A model generated the notes under the pieces. That model saw only the letters and a program-made list of their open reading frames with translations. It was not told the DNA's origin and did not search any database. The translations under genes and the position numbers were made by a program. From CAKSQF01 sp963628435 (GTDB lineage: Bacteria > Bacillota > Clostridia > Oscillospirales > CAG-272), in contig CAVGEY010000006.1 of NCBI GenBank assembly GCA_963628435.1, positions 1-64,000 of the forward strand: 64,000 nt of DNA, written 5' to 3'. This document shows, in pieces, positions 44,094 through 53,490 of this stretch (the stretch's first letter is position 1; every line of letters starts with the position of its first letter).

Positions 44094-46322
44094 TTATTTT
44101 TTATAGTAGTTTATAAGACATCCCGCAAGCAGAATATCCCGTTCATCGGCGGTCAGATTTTCGAGTTTCAATTTTACATCGGTCATACTGCCGTTCGAAA
44201 TCAGCTTCGCGGTCAGGCTGTCGGCTCCCGACTGCAGAATTTCACGGAGATTTTCAATATAAATAAAGTCTCCGGTCTTGAATGCCGAAATGTCAAAATC
44301 TACGGTGAACGGAAGCATTCCCCAGTTTACAAGATTCGAGCGGTAACGCTTTGTCGCGTATTCGTTTGCGATATTTGCGACTCCGCCGAGCACTCTCTGA
44401 CAGGATGCCGCCTGCTCTCTTGCGGATCCGTCGCCCGGCTTCACCGCACACACGACCGTACCGAGCATTGTTTTTTCGGGATCTATGCCGGGAATATTCG
44501 GGATTTTATCGAAGATTTCGCCGACATATTCGCCTGCTCTGCGTTTTTCCTCTAATGTTCTGATTTCTTTGGCGCGCCCGACATAGAGCGGATCTTTTCT
44601 CGAAAGCGCAAAGGAAGCGAGTTTTTCGGGATTTGAGCGGTAGGATGAAGTTTCGCCCGAAGGTATCAGCTCATCGGTTGTTGTAACCGCGTCGGTAATA
44701 ACCGATGCGACTTTTATGAGCAGTGCATCGGGCGCGGGCAAAAATTCGGGCCAATCGGCGATATTCGGGCCGAATTTAAGCGACAGGTCGTGATTCGGAT
44801 GCCCGAATCCGTTATAGACTCTGTTTTTATAGGCGCTGTCATCATAGTGATAGCAGGGCTCGCTGTAAGTCATGTCAAGTTCGGTGGCGGCAGTCAACAT
44901 TCCTCCGTTTGCCGCCGTTGCGGCAATAGAGCGTGAATCCATAAGCGCGACAGCGGCAATCTGACGGTCTCCCGGCTTCGATCCTTCCCTGTTCGGAAAG
45001 TTTCTTGTCGTATGTCTTATCGAAAGTCCGCCGTTTGACGGAACATCGCCCGCGCCGAAGCAGGGACCGCAGAAGGCGGTTCTGAGAATCGCACCTGCAT
45101 CGACGAGTGTCGACGCTCTGCCGCTCTTTATGAGCTCGGCAAAGGTCGGCTGTGATGCGGGATAAACCGAAAGTCCGAATCCGCCGTTTCCGACAGATTT
45201 TCCTTTAAGAATATCGGCAGCCGCACAAAGATTTTCGTATGAGCCGCCTGCGCAGCCCGCAATAACTCCCTGATCGACAAAAAGTCTGCCGCCGCGAAGT
45301 TTTGAGCGCAGGTCAAGTGCGCCGTGAGGGATCGAAAGCTCCTTTTCGGCCGTTTCTTCGGTATAGGCGAGAATATCCTCGGCGTTTTCGTTAAATTCCC
45401 TTATTGTGTACGCATTCGACGGATGGAAAGGAAGAGCTATCATCGGCTCGATTTCGGACAGATCGATTTCGACAAGGCGGTCATAGCACGCCCCGTCAAT
45501 CGGAGAGAGTTTGCGGTATTCGTCCGCCCTGTTATGAAGTTTAAGATATTCCTCTGTCTTTTCGTCTGTTTCCCAAATTGACGAAAGGCAGGTCGTTTCG
45601 GTGGTCATAACATCAACGCCGCAGCGGAAATCCATTGAAAGATTTTTGATTCCGTCGCCGACAAATTCGAGTATGCGGTTTTTTACAAATCCGGATTTGA
45701 ATGTCGCACCGACGAGCGCTATCGCAACATCGTGCGGACCGACGCCCGGATTCGGCTTACCGGTAAGATGTACCGCAACAACCTCGGGCCGCGGTATATC
45801 ATAGGTTCTTCCGAGAAGCTGTTTTACAAGTTCGGGGCCGCCCTCGCCTACGGCAAGTGTTCCGATTGCTCCGTAACGCGTGTGAGAATCCGAACCGAGT
45901 ATCATTTTTCCGCATCCCGCAAAGCACTCTCTCATATAGGAATGAATAACCGACTGGTGAGCGGGTACGAAAATACCGCCGTATTTTTTCGCCGCCGAAA
46001 GTCCGAACATGTGATCATCTTCATTTATTGTTCCGCCGACCGCGCAAAGCGAGTTATGGCAGTTTGTCAGCACATAAGGCACCGGAAAATCAACAAGACC
46101 GGATGCACGCGCAGTCTGAATTATTCCGACATAGGTAATATCGTGCGATGCCATCGCGTCAAATTTGATTTTAAGCTCTTCTTTTTTGCCGGATTTATTG
46201 TGAGCATCGAGTATACGATATGCCATCGTAAGATCTCTCGCATTTTCAACGCAGTCATCCGCAGTCTCGGCAAATTTCCCGTTTTTATAATACACCTTTT
46301 GGTTTACAAGTTTTATCATCAT
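44094..46322 (-). CDS. Aconitase-superfamily hydratase
   Basis: The roughly 742-residue protein carries the aconitase motifs: LGSDSHTRYGAIG near 140, TTETTCLSSIW near 245 and CGPCFGAGDVPS near 425, giving the cysteines for a [4Fe-4S] cluster. Sequence order and length resemble the YbhJ-like branch, not the classical aconitases AcnA/AcnB. It may hydrate a cis-aconitate-like acid. The TCA role is unproven. The start is ATG 46322 behind GGGGA; the promoter is at 46352-46380. Confidence 0.88.
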   Translation of the reverse strand: MMIKLVNQKVYYKNGKFAETADDCVENARDLTMAYRILDAHNKSGKKEELKIKFDAMASHDITYVGIIQTARASGLVDFPVPYVLTNCHNSLCAVGGTINEDDHMFGLSAAKKYGGIFVPAHQSVIHSYMRECFAGCGKMILGSDSHTRYGAIGTLAVGEGGPELVKQLLGRTYDIPRPEVVAVHLTGKPNPGVGPHDVAIALVGATFKSGFVKNRILEFVGDGIKNLSMDFRCGVDVMTTETTCLSSIWETDEKTEEYLKLHNRADEYRKLSPIDGACYDRLVEIDLSEIEPMIALPFHPSNAYTIREFNENAEDILAYTEETAEKELSIPHGALDLRSKLRGGRLFVDQGVIAGCAGGSYENLCAAADILKGKSVGNGGFGLSVYPASQPTFAELIKSGRASTLVDAGAILRTAFCGPCFGAGDVPSNGGLSIRHTTRNFPNREGSKPGDRQIAAVALMDSRSIAATAANGGMLTAATELDMTYSEPCYHYDDSAYKNRVYNGFGHPNHDLSLKFGPNIADWPEFLPAPDALLIKVASVITDAVTTTDELIPSGETSSYRSNPEKLASFALSRKDPLYVGRAKEIRTLEEKRRAGEYVGEIFDKIPNIPGIDPEKTMLGTVVCAVKPGDGSAREQAASCQRVLGGVANIANEYATKRYRSNLVNWGMLPFTVDFDISAFKTGDFIYIENLREILQSGADSLTAKLISNGSMTDVKLKLENLTADERDILLAGCLINYYKK

Positions 46323-46351
46323 TATATTCCCCGTCAATCGTATAATGTCTT

Positions 46352-46380
46352 ATTCTATCATAATACGGCATGATTTTCAA
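46352..46380 (-). promoter_or_regulatory. Promoter for the aconitase-family gene
   Basis: On the minus strand: TTGAAA, 17 bp, TAGAAT. Confidence 0.7.
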
Positions 46381-46480
46381 GCTTTTTTTCGTATATCGGC
46401 CGTTTGACCGAAAAAAATTTGCCGACTTTGAAAATTGTTTGGAATTTTAATTTTTGTGTAAGCTAATTTATATAAATCTA

Positions 46481-46509
46481 TTGACACAAATCATATTTTG
46501 TGCTACAAT
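46481..46509 (+). promoter_or_regulatory. Promoter for the ribbon-helix-helix gene
   Basis: TTGACA, 17 bp, TACAAT, about 38 bp upstream of the start codon at 46547. Confidence 0.8.
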
Positions 46510-46546
46510 ATCAAATGTAAAGAAAAGTCGATTGGGGAGAACGAAA

Positions 46547-47194
46547 ATGGGAAAAAATGTATATTCGCTGGTACTTTCGGACGATGTCGTTGCGGCAGTC
46601 GATAGAATGGCATATATGAAGGGGCTGTCACGTTCGGGGATGATCAACGAACTGCTCGCATCGGCCGTTTCATATACAACGCCCGAAATGTGGATACGAA
46701 CCGTCATTTCCAAAATCGAGGGCGGTCTCGGAAGCGGAACCTTTATTCAGATGCAGTCGGGTGCGAACGGCTATTCGATGCGGTCGGCGCTCGCATACAA
46801 ATACAATCCTTCTCTCCGCTTCTCGGTTGAGCTTTACCGCAATCGTGCGGATGACGGCGCCATCGGAAATATCAAAATTTCCCTGCGCAGCAGAAGCGAC
46901 GCATTGATGCTGCTTCTGATTCGATTCTTCGGACTTTGGCAGACCGTCGAATCGGCTTACCTGCCGTCAGTTCAGTACACATACAGCGACGGAAAAATCG
47001 TACGGTTACTGAGGCCGTCCGATCCCGAAGCGTCCGCGGAGGAAACAGGTGATTCGATAGGCAGATTTGCGGTCTGCGTAAACAATGCCATTGAAGCATA
47101 TTTTACCTCGTATGACCGCGGAAGCGATGCTACCGAAAATCGGCTTCGCGAAATTTGCGCCGAATATTACAGGTCGGGCAAAATTACGGTATAG
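46547..47194 (+). CDS. Ribbon-helix-helix domain protein of unknown function
   Basis: The 215 residues begin with a CopG/Arc-like ribbon-helix-helix: VYSLVLSDDVVAAVDRMA as strand and first helix, then GLSRSGMINELLASAV as the second helix. Such folds bind DNA as dimers. The remaining 160 residues form no family I recognise. GGGGAGA precedes the ATG at 46547. clpB follows 49 bp downstream, so the protein may regulate clpB or its own operon. The function is unknown. Confidence 0.6.
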   Translation: MGKNVYSLVLSDDVVAAVDRMAYMKGLSRSGMINELLASAVSYTTPEMWIRTVISKIEGGLGSGTFIQMQSGANGYSMRSALAYKYNPSLRFSVELYRNRADDGAIGNIKISLRSRSDALMLLLIRFFGLWQTVESAYLPSVQYTYSDGKIVRLLRPSDPEASAEETGDSIGRFAVCVNNAIEAYFTSYDRGSDATENRLREICAEYYRSGKITV

Positions 47195-47243
47195 CCGGTC
47201 GAAACTCTTTACGAAAAATAAGAATGAAAGGAAATGAAGATAT

Positions 47244-49826
47244 ATGAACATTCAAAAATACACACAAAAATCTCAGGAAGCGGTGCGTGATGCGCAGTCG
47301 CTTGCCGAAGAATACGGCAACCAGCAGATTTGCCCCGAACACATTCTCTGCGCGCTTATCACTCCGTCCGATGGGCTTATTTATGAACTCGCGCGCAAAA
47401 TGGGTGCAAATCCCTCCGCAATACGTGCGGAATGTATCGATCTTATAGAATCGCTGCCGAAAGTACGGGGCGGTGATATTTATCTGTCGCGTGAATCGGC
47501 CGATTTACTGAACGCCGCCGAAAGCGAAGCCGATACAATGCACGACAGCTATGTTTCAACCGAACATCTTATGCTCGGGATATTCGACAAGGGCGGCTCT
47601 AAAGTCAACGATATTCTGAAGCGTAACAAGATCACCCGTTCGGAATTCCTGAAAGTTCTGAAAGAAGTACGCGGAAATCGCTCTGCCGATTCGGACAATC
47701 CCGAAGCGACATACGATGTTCTGAAAAAATACGGCACCGATTTGTGTGAGCGTGCAAAAGCGCAAAAACTCGATCCCGTTATCGGCAGAGATGAGGAAAT
47801 TTCAAATGTCATCCGCATTTTGAGCCGAAAGACAAAGAACAATCCCTGTCTTATCGGTGAGCCGGGTGTCGGCAAGACGGCGATAGCCGAAGGGCTTGCT
47901 CAGCGTATTGTCAAAGGCGATGTCCCCGCAAATCTGAAAGAGACAACGCTTTTCTCGCTTGATATGGGCGCGCTTGTCGCGGGTGCGAAATTCAGGGGAG
48001 AATTCGAGGAGCGTCTTAAGGCGGTGCTGAACGAGGTCAAGAGTTCGGAAGGAAAAATAATTCTGTTCATCGATGAGCTGCACACGATAGTCGGTGCGGG
48101 CGCGACCGAGGGATCGATGGATGCGGGCAACCTGCTGAAACCTATGCTCGCGCGCGGCGAACTGCACTGCATAGGCGCGACAACGCTGAACGAATACAGG
48201 AAATACATTGAAAAAGATGCGGCACTCGAACGCCGTTTCCAGCCTGTGCTTGTTCCCGAACCGACGGTTGAGGACACGATATCGATTCTCCGCGGTCTGA
48301 AAGAAAGATACGAGGTATATCACGGCGTAAAGATTCACGATAACGCACTGATTGCCGCCGCCGTGCTCTCAAACAGATATATAACAGACAGATTTCTTCC
48401 CGACAAGGCAATCGATCTGGTCGATGAAGCATGCGCAATGATCAAATCCGAGATGAATTCGATGCCGCATGAGCTTGACGAGGTAAGGCGCCGTATCATG
48501 CAGCTTGAAATCGAAGAAGCGGCTCTCAAGAAAGAAACAGACAAACTGTCGGCCGACAGGCTTATCGAGCTTCAAAAAGAACTTGCCGAACTGCGCGAAA
48601 AATTCAACGCGATGAAAGCAAAATGGGAGAGCGAAAAGTCGACAATCAGCAGAGTACAGAAACTGCGTGAGGAAATTGAATCGGTAAACGAACAGATAGA
48701 GAATGCTCAATCGGCACGCGGATACGACTTGTCGAAAGCCGCCGAGCTGCGTTATTCCACGCTCCCCCGTCTGCAAAAAGAACTTGAAGAGGCCGAAAAA
48801 TCCGAAAAGAACGATTCTTACGGTTTTCTGCACACAAGTGTGACCGAGGAGGAAATTGCATCTATTGTCGCAAAATGGACCAAAATCCCCGTATCGAAAC
48901 TGATGGAAGGCGAAAAGGAAAAGCTGCTTCGTCTGCCCGATACCGTTCACAAACGTGTTATCGGTCAGGACGAGGCGGTAGATGCGGTCTGCGATGCGAT
49001 TATCCGCTCGCGTGCGGGCATACAAAATCCCAACCGCCCTCTCGGATCGTTTCTCTTTCTCGGCCCCACCGGTGTCGGTAAAACAGAACTTGCGAAAACG
49101 CTTGCCGACATACTCTTCGATGACGAAAAGGCAATGATACGCATCGATATGTCCGAATATATGGAAAAACATTCGGTAGCAAGACTTATCGGAGCGCCTC
49201 CCGGATATGTCGGATATGATGAAGGCGGTCAGCTTACCGAAGCGGTTCGCCGCCGTCCGTATTCGGTAGTGCTTTTCGATGAGGTCGAAAAGGCACATCC
49301 CGATGTATTCAACGTGCTGCTTCAGGTACTCGATGACGGCAGAATAACCGATTCAAAAGGCAGAACGGTAGATTTCAAAAACACGATAATCATACTCACA
49401 TCCAATCTCGGATCTGACATCCTGCTTGACGGCATTAAACCCGACGGCACAATAGACGAAAAAGCACGTGCCGATGTAAATGCTCTTCTTAAAAAGTATT
49501 TCCGTCCCGAATTTCTCAACCGTCTTGACGAGATAACCTGCTTCAAACCGCTTGCCAAGGGCGACATCGAAAAGATTGTCGATCTCATGCTTGCCGATCT
49601 CAAGCAGCGTCTTGATGACAAACATCTGATTCTCGATGTTACCGATTCGGCAAAAGAAAAAATCATCGACGAAGGATACGATCCGATTTACGGCGCCCGT
49701 CCGCTGAAGAGATACATTCAGTCGAAGGTTGAGACGCTTATCGCGCGTTATATTCTCGAAAAGGATCCTGCCGCGGGCGACACGCTGACCGTCGATGTCG
49801 ACGGCGACACGCTCTATGTAAGATAA
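47244..49826 (+). CDS. clpB: ATP-dependent disaggregase ClpB
   Basis: The 860-residue Hsp104-type chaperone works with DnaK to rescue aggregates. A double Clp_N domain (about 1-145), AAA-1 with GEPGVGKT near 205, the long coiled-coil middle domain (about 405-530) and AAA-2 with GPTGVGKT near 606 are all present. It lacks the IGF/IGL ClpP-binding loop, as expected. I found no CIRCE element upstream. The gene overlaps nothing and ends before a strong terminator. Confidence 0.95.
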   Translation: MNIQKYTQKSQEAVRDAQSLAEEYGNQQICPEHILCALITPSDGLIYELARKMGANPSAIRAECIDLIESLPKVRGGDIYLSRESADLLNAAESEADTMHDSYVSTEHLMLGIFDKGGSKVNDILKRNKITRSEFLKVLKEVRGNRSADSDNPEATYDVLKKYGTDLCERAKAQKLDPVIGRDEEISNVIRILSRKTKNNPCLIGEPGVGKTAIAEGLAQRIVKGDVPANLKETTLFSLDMGALVAGAKFRGEFEERLKAVLNEVKSSEGKIILFIDELHTIVGAGATEGSMDAGNLLKPMLARGELHCIGATTLNEYRKYIEKDAALERRFQPVLVPEPTVEDTISILRGLKERYEVYHGVKIHDNALIAAAVLSNRYITDRFLPDKAIDLVDEACAMIKSEMNSMPHELDEVRRRIMQLEIEEAALKKETDKLSADRLIELQKELAELREKFNAMKAKWESEKSTISRVQKLREEIESVNEQIENAQSARGYDLSKAAELRYSTLPRLQKELEEAEKSEKNDSYGFLHTSVTEEEIASIVAKWTKIPVSKLMEGEKEKLLRLPDTVHKRVIGQDEAVDAVCDAIIRSRAGIQNPNRPLGSFLFLGPTGVGKTELAKTLADILFDDEKAMIRIDMSEYMEKHSVARLIGAPPGYVGYDEGGQLTEAVRRRPYSVVLFDEVEKAHPDVFNVLLQVLDDGRITDSKGRTVDFKNTIIILTSNLGSDILLDGIKPDGTIDEKARADVNALLKKYFRPEFLNRLDEITCFKPLAKGDIEKIVDLMLADLKQRLDDKHLILDVTDSAKEKIIDEGYDPIYGARPLKRYIQSKVETLIARYILEKDPAAGDTLTVDVDGDTLYVR

Positions 49827-49832
49827 AAAACG

Positions 49833-49870
49833 AAAAATCGTCTCTGCCATTTGGGCAGAGACGATTTTTT
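49833..49870. terminator. Bidirectional intrinsic terminator
   Basis: Sixteen-base stem (AAAAATCGTCTCTGCC and complement) with a 5-nt loop and T-run, between clpB and the convergent GH2 gene. Confidence 0.92.
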
Positions 49871-49879
49871 ATTATAATA

Positions 49880-51604
49880 TTATTTTTCGATTGCGGCACG
49901 GCGTGTCATAAGTTTATAGAGACGCTCGCGATCGAATTTTTCACGGCGATCATACGAATAGATACCGTTCTTTTCCTGCATTACATCCGTAAGCTGAGTA
50001 TAGCAGAATCCGCACATTTTGGGGTTATCAAGCAGTGCATTTACAAAGCCCTCTATGCGGTAATATACCTCTTCAATCGATTTGGGTGCGTTTCCGTAGC
50101 CCCATCCTTCCGAGCCGTCGCTGTCGATGTCCCAGTGTGTTCCGCCGAATTCGGATACGAAGTAAGGCTGACCTTTATATGTGGACTTATCATTGAAGCA
50201 GCAGTATACCTCGCCTTCTCCGGTAATGAGAGATTTATAGCGTTCGGCAAATGTTTCGGGGTTCTGATCGTAATCATGAACGTCGAAAATATCGGTCTTA
50301 TCGCCGTGTGTCCATCCGGAGGAATCGATAATCGGACGCATCGGATCGATTGCGCGTGTAACATCGTAAACCGTTGTGAATATCGGCACAAGACGGTTAT
50401 TCTGAGTTTCATTAAACGGACACCAGCCTATGAGCGCGGGGCTGTTATAATCACGTTCAACCGCCTCGAGCCATTCGGGAAGCATCGAAAGAAGCGCGGC
50501 TCTGTCGCCTACGTCAAGTCCCCAGTTGGGATATTCACCCCAAATAAGGTATCCGAGATGGTCTGCCCAATATGAGTATGCGGGCTCAAATACCTTCATG
50601 TGCATACGTGCGCCGTTGAATCCGACTGCCATCGACATTTCGATATCCTTTTTGATATCTTCTTCGGTCGGTGCGGTATAAATTCCGTCGGGATAATAAC
50701 CCTGATCGAGAACAAGTCTCTGATATATCGGGCGGTCGTTAATCTCTATTGCATATCCCTTTATGGCGACCTTTCTCATACCGAAATATGTCTTTACGCT
50801 GTCATCGCCGACAGAGATTTCGAGATCGTAAAGTTCGGGAGTTTCGGGGAACCAGAGATGCGGATGTTCAATGGGAAGAGAAAGCTCGGCATATCCCTTG
50901 CCGCATTCAACACTTACGGATGCGACATTTTCGCCTTTATACGATGCGGTTGCGGTGAGCTTGCCTTCATAGCACTTGTTAAGGCTGACAACGGCAAAAA
51001 GTCTGCTGTTGTCTACATCGGGAGTGAGTTTGACCTTTGTGACATACACTTCGGGAACATACTCAAGCCATACGGTCTGCCATATACCGGTGCAGCGTGT
51101 ATAGTCGGCGGCAACATTGTAATAGCGCATACACTGCTTGCCTGTCGGCTGGAGTCTGTCGCGTGTATCGTCAAATGCGTAAACGACTACGCTGTTCTCG
51201 CCGTCAACAAGGCTGTCGGTAATATCAAACTCGAAAGGAGTATAGCCGCCTGTGTGTTTTCCGACAAGTTTTCCGTTAATCCATACCCGGCTTCTGTAAT
51301 CGACAGCGCCGAAATGAATCAGCACGCGTCCGTTTTTCCATGTATCCGGTACTTCAAATGTACGGCGGTACCAAACCGCTTTCATAAAATCGACATACTC
51401 GATTCCGGAAAGTTTACATTCGGGAACGAACGGAACGATGATTTCGCTGTTGAAATCTGTTCTTTCCCAGAAATTGCGCTCATTGCCTGTATCCGAATGG
51501 TCAATTTCAAACTGCCATTTACCGTTCAGGTTCATCCATTCGTCACGCACGAGGCGGGGACGGGGATATTCGGGACGCGGGATAGAATTTGTGTTTACAA
51601 TCAT
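49880..51604 (-). CDS. Glycoside hydrolase family 2 protein (downstream copy)
   Basis: The 574-residue protein has GH2 sugar-binding (WYRRTFEVP near 79-87), immunoglobulin-like and TIM-barrel domains. The acid/base Glu is in PFNETQ near 397 and the nucleophile Glu in VSEFGG near 485. The signal peptide is missing, so it works in the cytoplasm. Substrate might be beta-galactoside, mannoside or glucuronide; I cannot assign it. It is closely related to the neighbour 40 bp upstream, and AAGGAG precedes the ATG. Confidence 0.9.
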   Translation of the reverse strand: MIVNTNSIPRPEYPRPRLVRDEWMNLNGKWQFEIDHSDTGNERNFWERTDFNSEIIVPFVPECKLSGIEYVDFMKAVWYRRTFEVPDTWKNGRVLIHFGAVDYRSRVWINGKLVGKHTGGYTPFEFDITDSLVDGENSVVVYAFDDTRDRLQPTGKQCMRYYNVAADYTRCTGIWQTVWLEYVPEVYVTKVKLTPDVDNSRLFAVVSLNKCYEGKLTATASYKGENVASVSVECGKGYAELSLPIEHPHLWFPETPELYDLEISVGDDSVKTYFGMRKVAIKGYAIEINDRPIYQRLVLDQGYYPDGIYTAPTEEDIKKDIEMSMAVGFNGARMHMKVFEPAYSYWADHLGYLIWGEYPNWGLDVGDRAALLSMLPEWLEAVERDYNSPALIGWCPFNETQNNRLVPIFTTVYDVTRAIDPMRPIIDSSGWTHGDKTDIFDVHDYDQNPETFAERYKSLITGEGEVYCCFNDKSTYKGQPYFVSEFGGTHWDIDSDGSEGWGYGNAPKSIEEVYYRIEGFVNALLDNPKMCGFCYTQLTDVMQEKNGIYSYDRREKFDRERLYKLMTRRAAIEK

Positions 51605-51644
51605 ATTATTCTCCTTTTATTTGTTTTTATATCATAGGCTGATT

Positions 51645-53357
51645 TTACTTTTCAATCGCCGCTTTGCGGCTCATAATCTTACGGGTGCGCTCGAAATCGT
51701 ACTTCTTGCGTCTGTCCTCGGTGATAAATCCGTTGCGTTCTCTTTCCGCCGAATCGCACCACTGACAATAGCAGAATGCGCACATTTTTTTGTTATCCAT
51801 GAGGATATCAACATGTTCCTTGAAGCTCTTATAGAAGCGTTCGAACTCCTCTTCGGTCGGCTTATGAGATTCGATATCGACCGCCGATGCGCCGAATTCG
51901 GACACGAAATAAGGCTGCCCCTTGTAGGGCGCGGGTTCTGCTTTGCCCCAGCCGCGACTGATATATACCTCACCGACACCGGTTTCAAGCGATTCATAAT
52001 GTTTTGCAAATTCAACCGGATTGCCTGTATAATCGTGGGAATCATATATATCGGTCTTGATGTGAATCCATCCGGATGTATCGATAAACGGCCTCATCGG
52101 ATCGATGGCTTTTGTAACATCGTAAAGGAAAATGTAGAGCCTTTCAAGGCGGTATGCGGTAACCTCATTTCCGGGACACCAACCGACAATCGACGGGTGA
52201 TTATAGTCGCGCTCCACCGCTTCTATCCATTCGGGAAGCATTGTATAAAGAGCCGCCGGATCCGAATCGTTCCAGCCGTAGTTCGGGTATTCGCCCCAGA
52301 GAAGATATCCGAGTCTGTCCGCCCAATACAGATAGTAGGGCTCGAATATTTTTTGGTGCATACGGGCTCCGTTAAATCCCGCCTCCATTGCGTACTCAAT
52401 CTCGCGTTTATAATATTCGGACGACGGAGCGGTATAGAGTCCGTCTCCGTAATACCCCTGATCGAGGACAAGTCGCTGGAAAACCGGAACATCGTTTATT
52501 TCGACGGCGTATCCCTTTATCGCTATTTTGCGCATTGCAAAATAACTTGCCGCAACATCATCGCAGAGTCTGAACTCGATATCGTAAAGCTCGGGCCGAC
52601 CGGGATTCCAGAGATGCAGTTCGTCAATCGGAAGTTCAAATTCGGTATATCCGCCGTCTATTTTGACCTCGGCATCGGCAATGTGCTTCCCTTTATAAGT
52701 CGCGCACGCGGTCAGCTTGCCGTCGAATACCGCCTTGTTTGCGGTAACGCGCACATTCAGCTTACGGTTATCGACATCGGGTGTCATTTTGACTTTTTCA
52801 ATATATATTTCGGGGACAAATTCGAGCCACACGGTCTGCCATATACCGGTTGTCCTTGTATAATACCAGCATTTTACCGAGTTCGCATATTTTGTATCCT
52901 GCTTGCCGGTCGGCTGCAGGGGATCACGGGTATTGTCGTAGGCATAAACCACAACCGTATTTTTTCCGCCGACAACTGCCACATCGGTTATATCGAAAGC
53001 AAACGGCGTATATCCGCCCGTATGTTCACCGACTTTTTTTCCGTTAACCCAAACAACGGTATGATAATCACAGGCATCTATATGAAAAAGTATCCTCTTT
53101 CCGGCTTTATCCGAAGGAATATCAAATTCACGTCTGTACCAGACGGCAAGCATAAAATCAATATTGCCTATTCCGGACAGCTTTGATTCGGGAGCATACG
53201 GAACGAGAATACTGCTGTTGAAATCTGTTCTTTCCCAAAATTTGCGTTCGTTGCCGGTGTCCGAATGATCGATTTCGAACTGCCATTCACCGTTCAGATT
53301 CATCCAATCGTTTCTGACAAATGACGGGCGCGGATAATCTGTTTTCGGAACAGTCAC
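51645..53357 (-). CDS. Glycoside hydrolase family 2 protein (upstream copy)
   Basis: A paralogue of the following gene, 570 residues, with the same domain order and the shared N-terminal run WMNLNGEWQFEIDHSDTGNE. Acid/base Glu is in PGNEVTAYR near 394 and nucleophile in VSEFGA near 485. I place the start at GTG 53357 with GGAGGTGA upstream. The ATG at 53402 lies inside the promoter spacer (53389-53417), so it cannot be translated from that transcript. The pair is a tandem duplication whose acid/base surroundings have diverged. Confidence 0.9.
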   Translation of the reverse strand: MTVPKTDYPRPSFVRNDWMNLNGEWQFEIDHSDTGNERKFWERTDFNSSILVPYAPESKLSGIGNIDFMLAVWYRREFDIPSDKAGKRILFHIDACDYHTVVWVNGKKVGEHTGGYTPFAFDITDVAVVGGKNTVVVYAYDNTRDPLQPTGKQDTKYANSVKCWYYTRTTGIWQTVWLEFVPEIYIEKVKMTPDVDNRKLNVRVTANKAVFDGKLTACATYKGKHIADAEVKIDGGYTEFELPIDELHLWNPGRPELYDIEFRLCDDVAASYFAMRKIAIKGYAVEINDVPVFQRLVLDQGYYGDGLYTAPSSEYYKREIEYAMEAGFNGARMHQKIFEPYYLYWADRLGYLLWGEYPNYGWNDSDPAALYTMLPEWIEAVERDYNHPSIVGWCPGNEVTAYRLERLYIFLYDVTKAIDPMRPFIDTSGWIHIKTDIYDSHDYTGNPVEFAKHYESLETGVGEVYISRGWGKAEPAPYKGQPYFVSEFGASAVDIESHKPTEEEFERFYKSFKEHVDILMDNKKMCAFCYCQWCDSAERERNGFITEDRRKKYDFERTRKIMSRKAAIEK

Positions 53358-53388
53358 AAATGTCACCTCCGCTGTTTTCAGTATATCA

Positions 53389-53417
53389 AGTATATCATTC
53401 ACTCATTACTTTGTCAA
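53389..53417 (-). promoter_or_regulatory. Promoter for the GH2 pair
   Basis: On the minus strand: TTGACA, 17 bp, TATACT. Confidence 0.75.
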
Positions 53418-53441
53418 GCATAATTCGAAAATCATTTCGGC

Positions 53442-53473
53442 AAAAAAAGCAGCCGCGGCGCGGCTGCTTTTTT
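53442..53473 (-). terminator. Intrinsic terminator after the EF-G-like gene
   Basis: GCAGCCGC/GCGGCTGC stem flanked by A and T runs, 18 bp past the stop of the EF-G-like gene. Confidence 0.9.
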
Positions 53474-53490
53474 ATTGCGTTTTGACTTGA

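Noticed and set aside
47195..47243. CIRCE element before clpB
   Set aside because: No TTAGCACTC inverted repeat in this short interval.
50600..51637. Plus-strand frame of 345 codons opposite the downstream GH2 gene
   Set aside because: It is antisense to the GH2 catalytic domain and has no plausible domain.
51438..53186. Plus-strand frame of 582 codons opposite the GH2 genes
   Set aside because: It is antisense to two clear GH2 enzymes with catalytic motifs and has no family resemblance.
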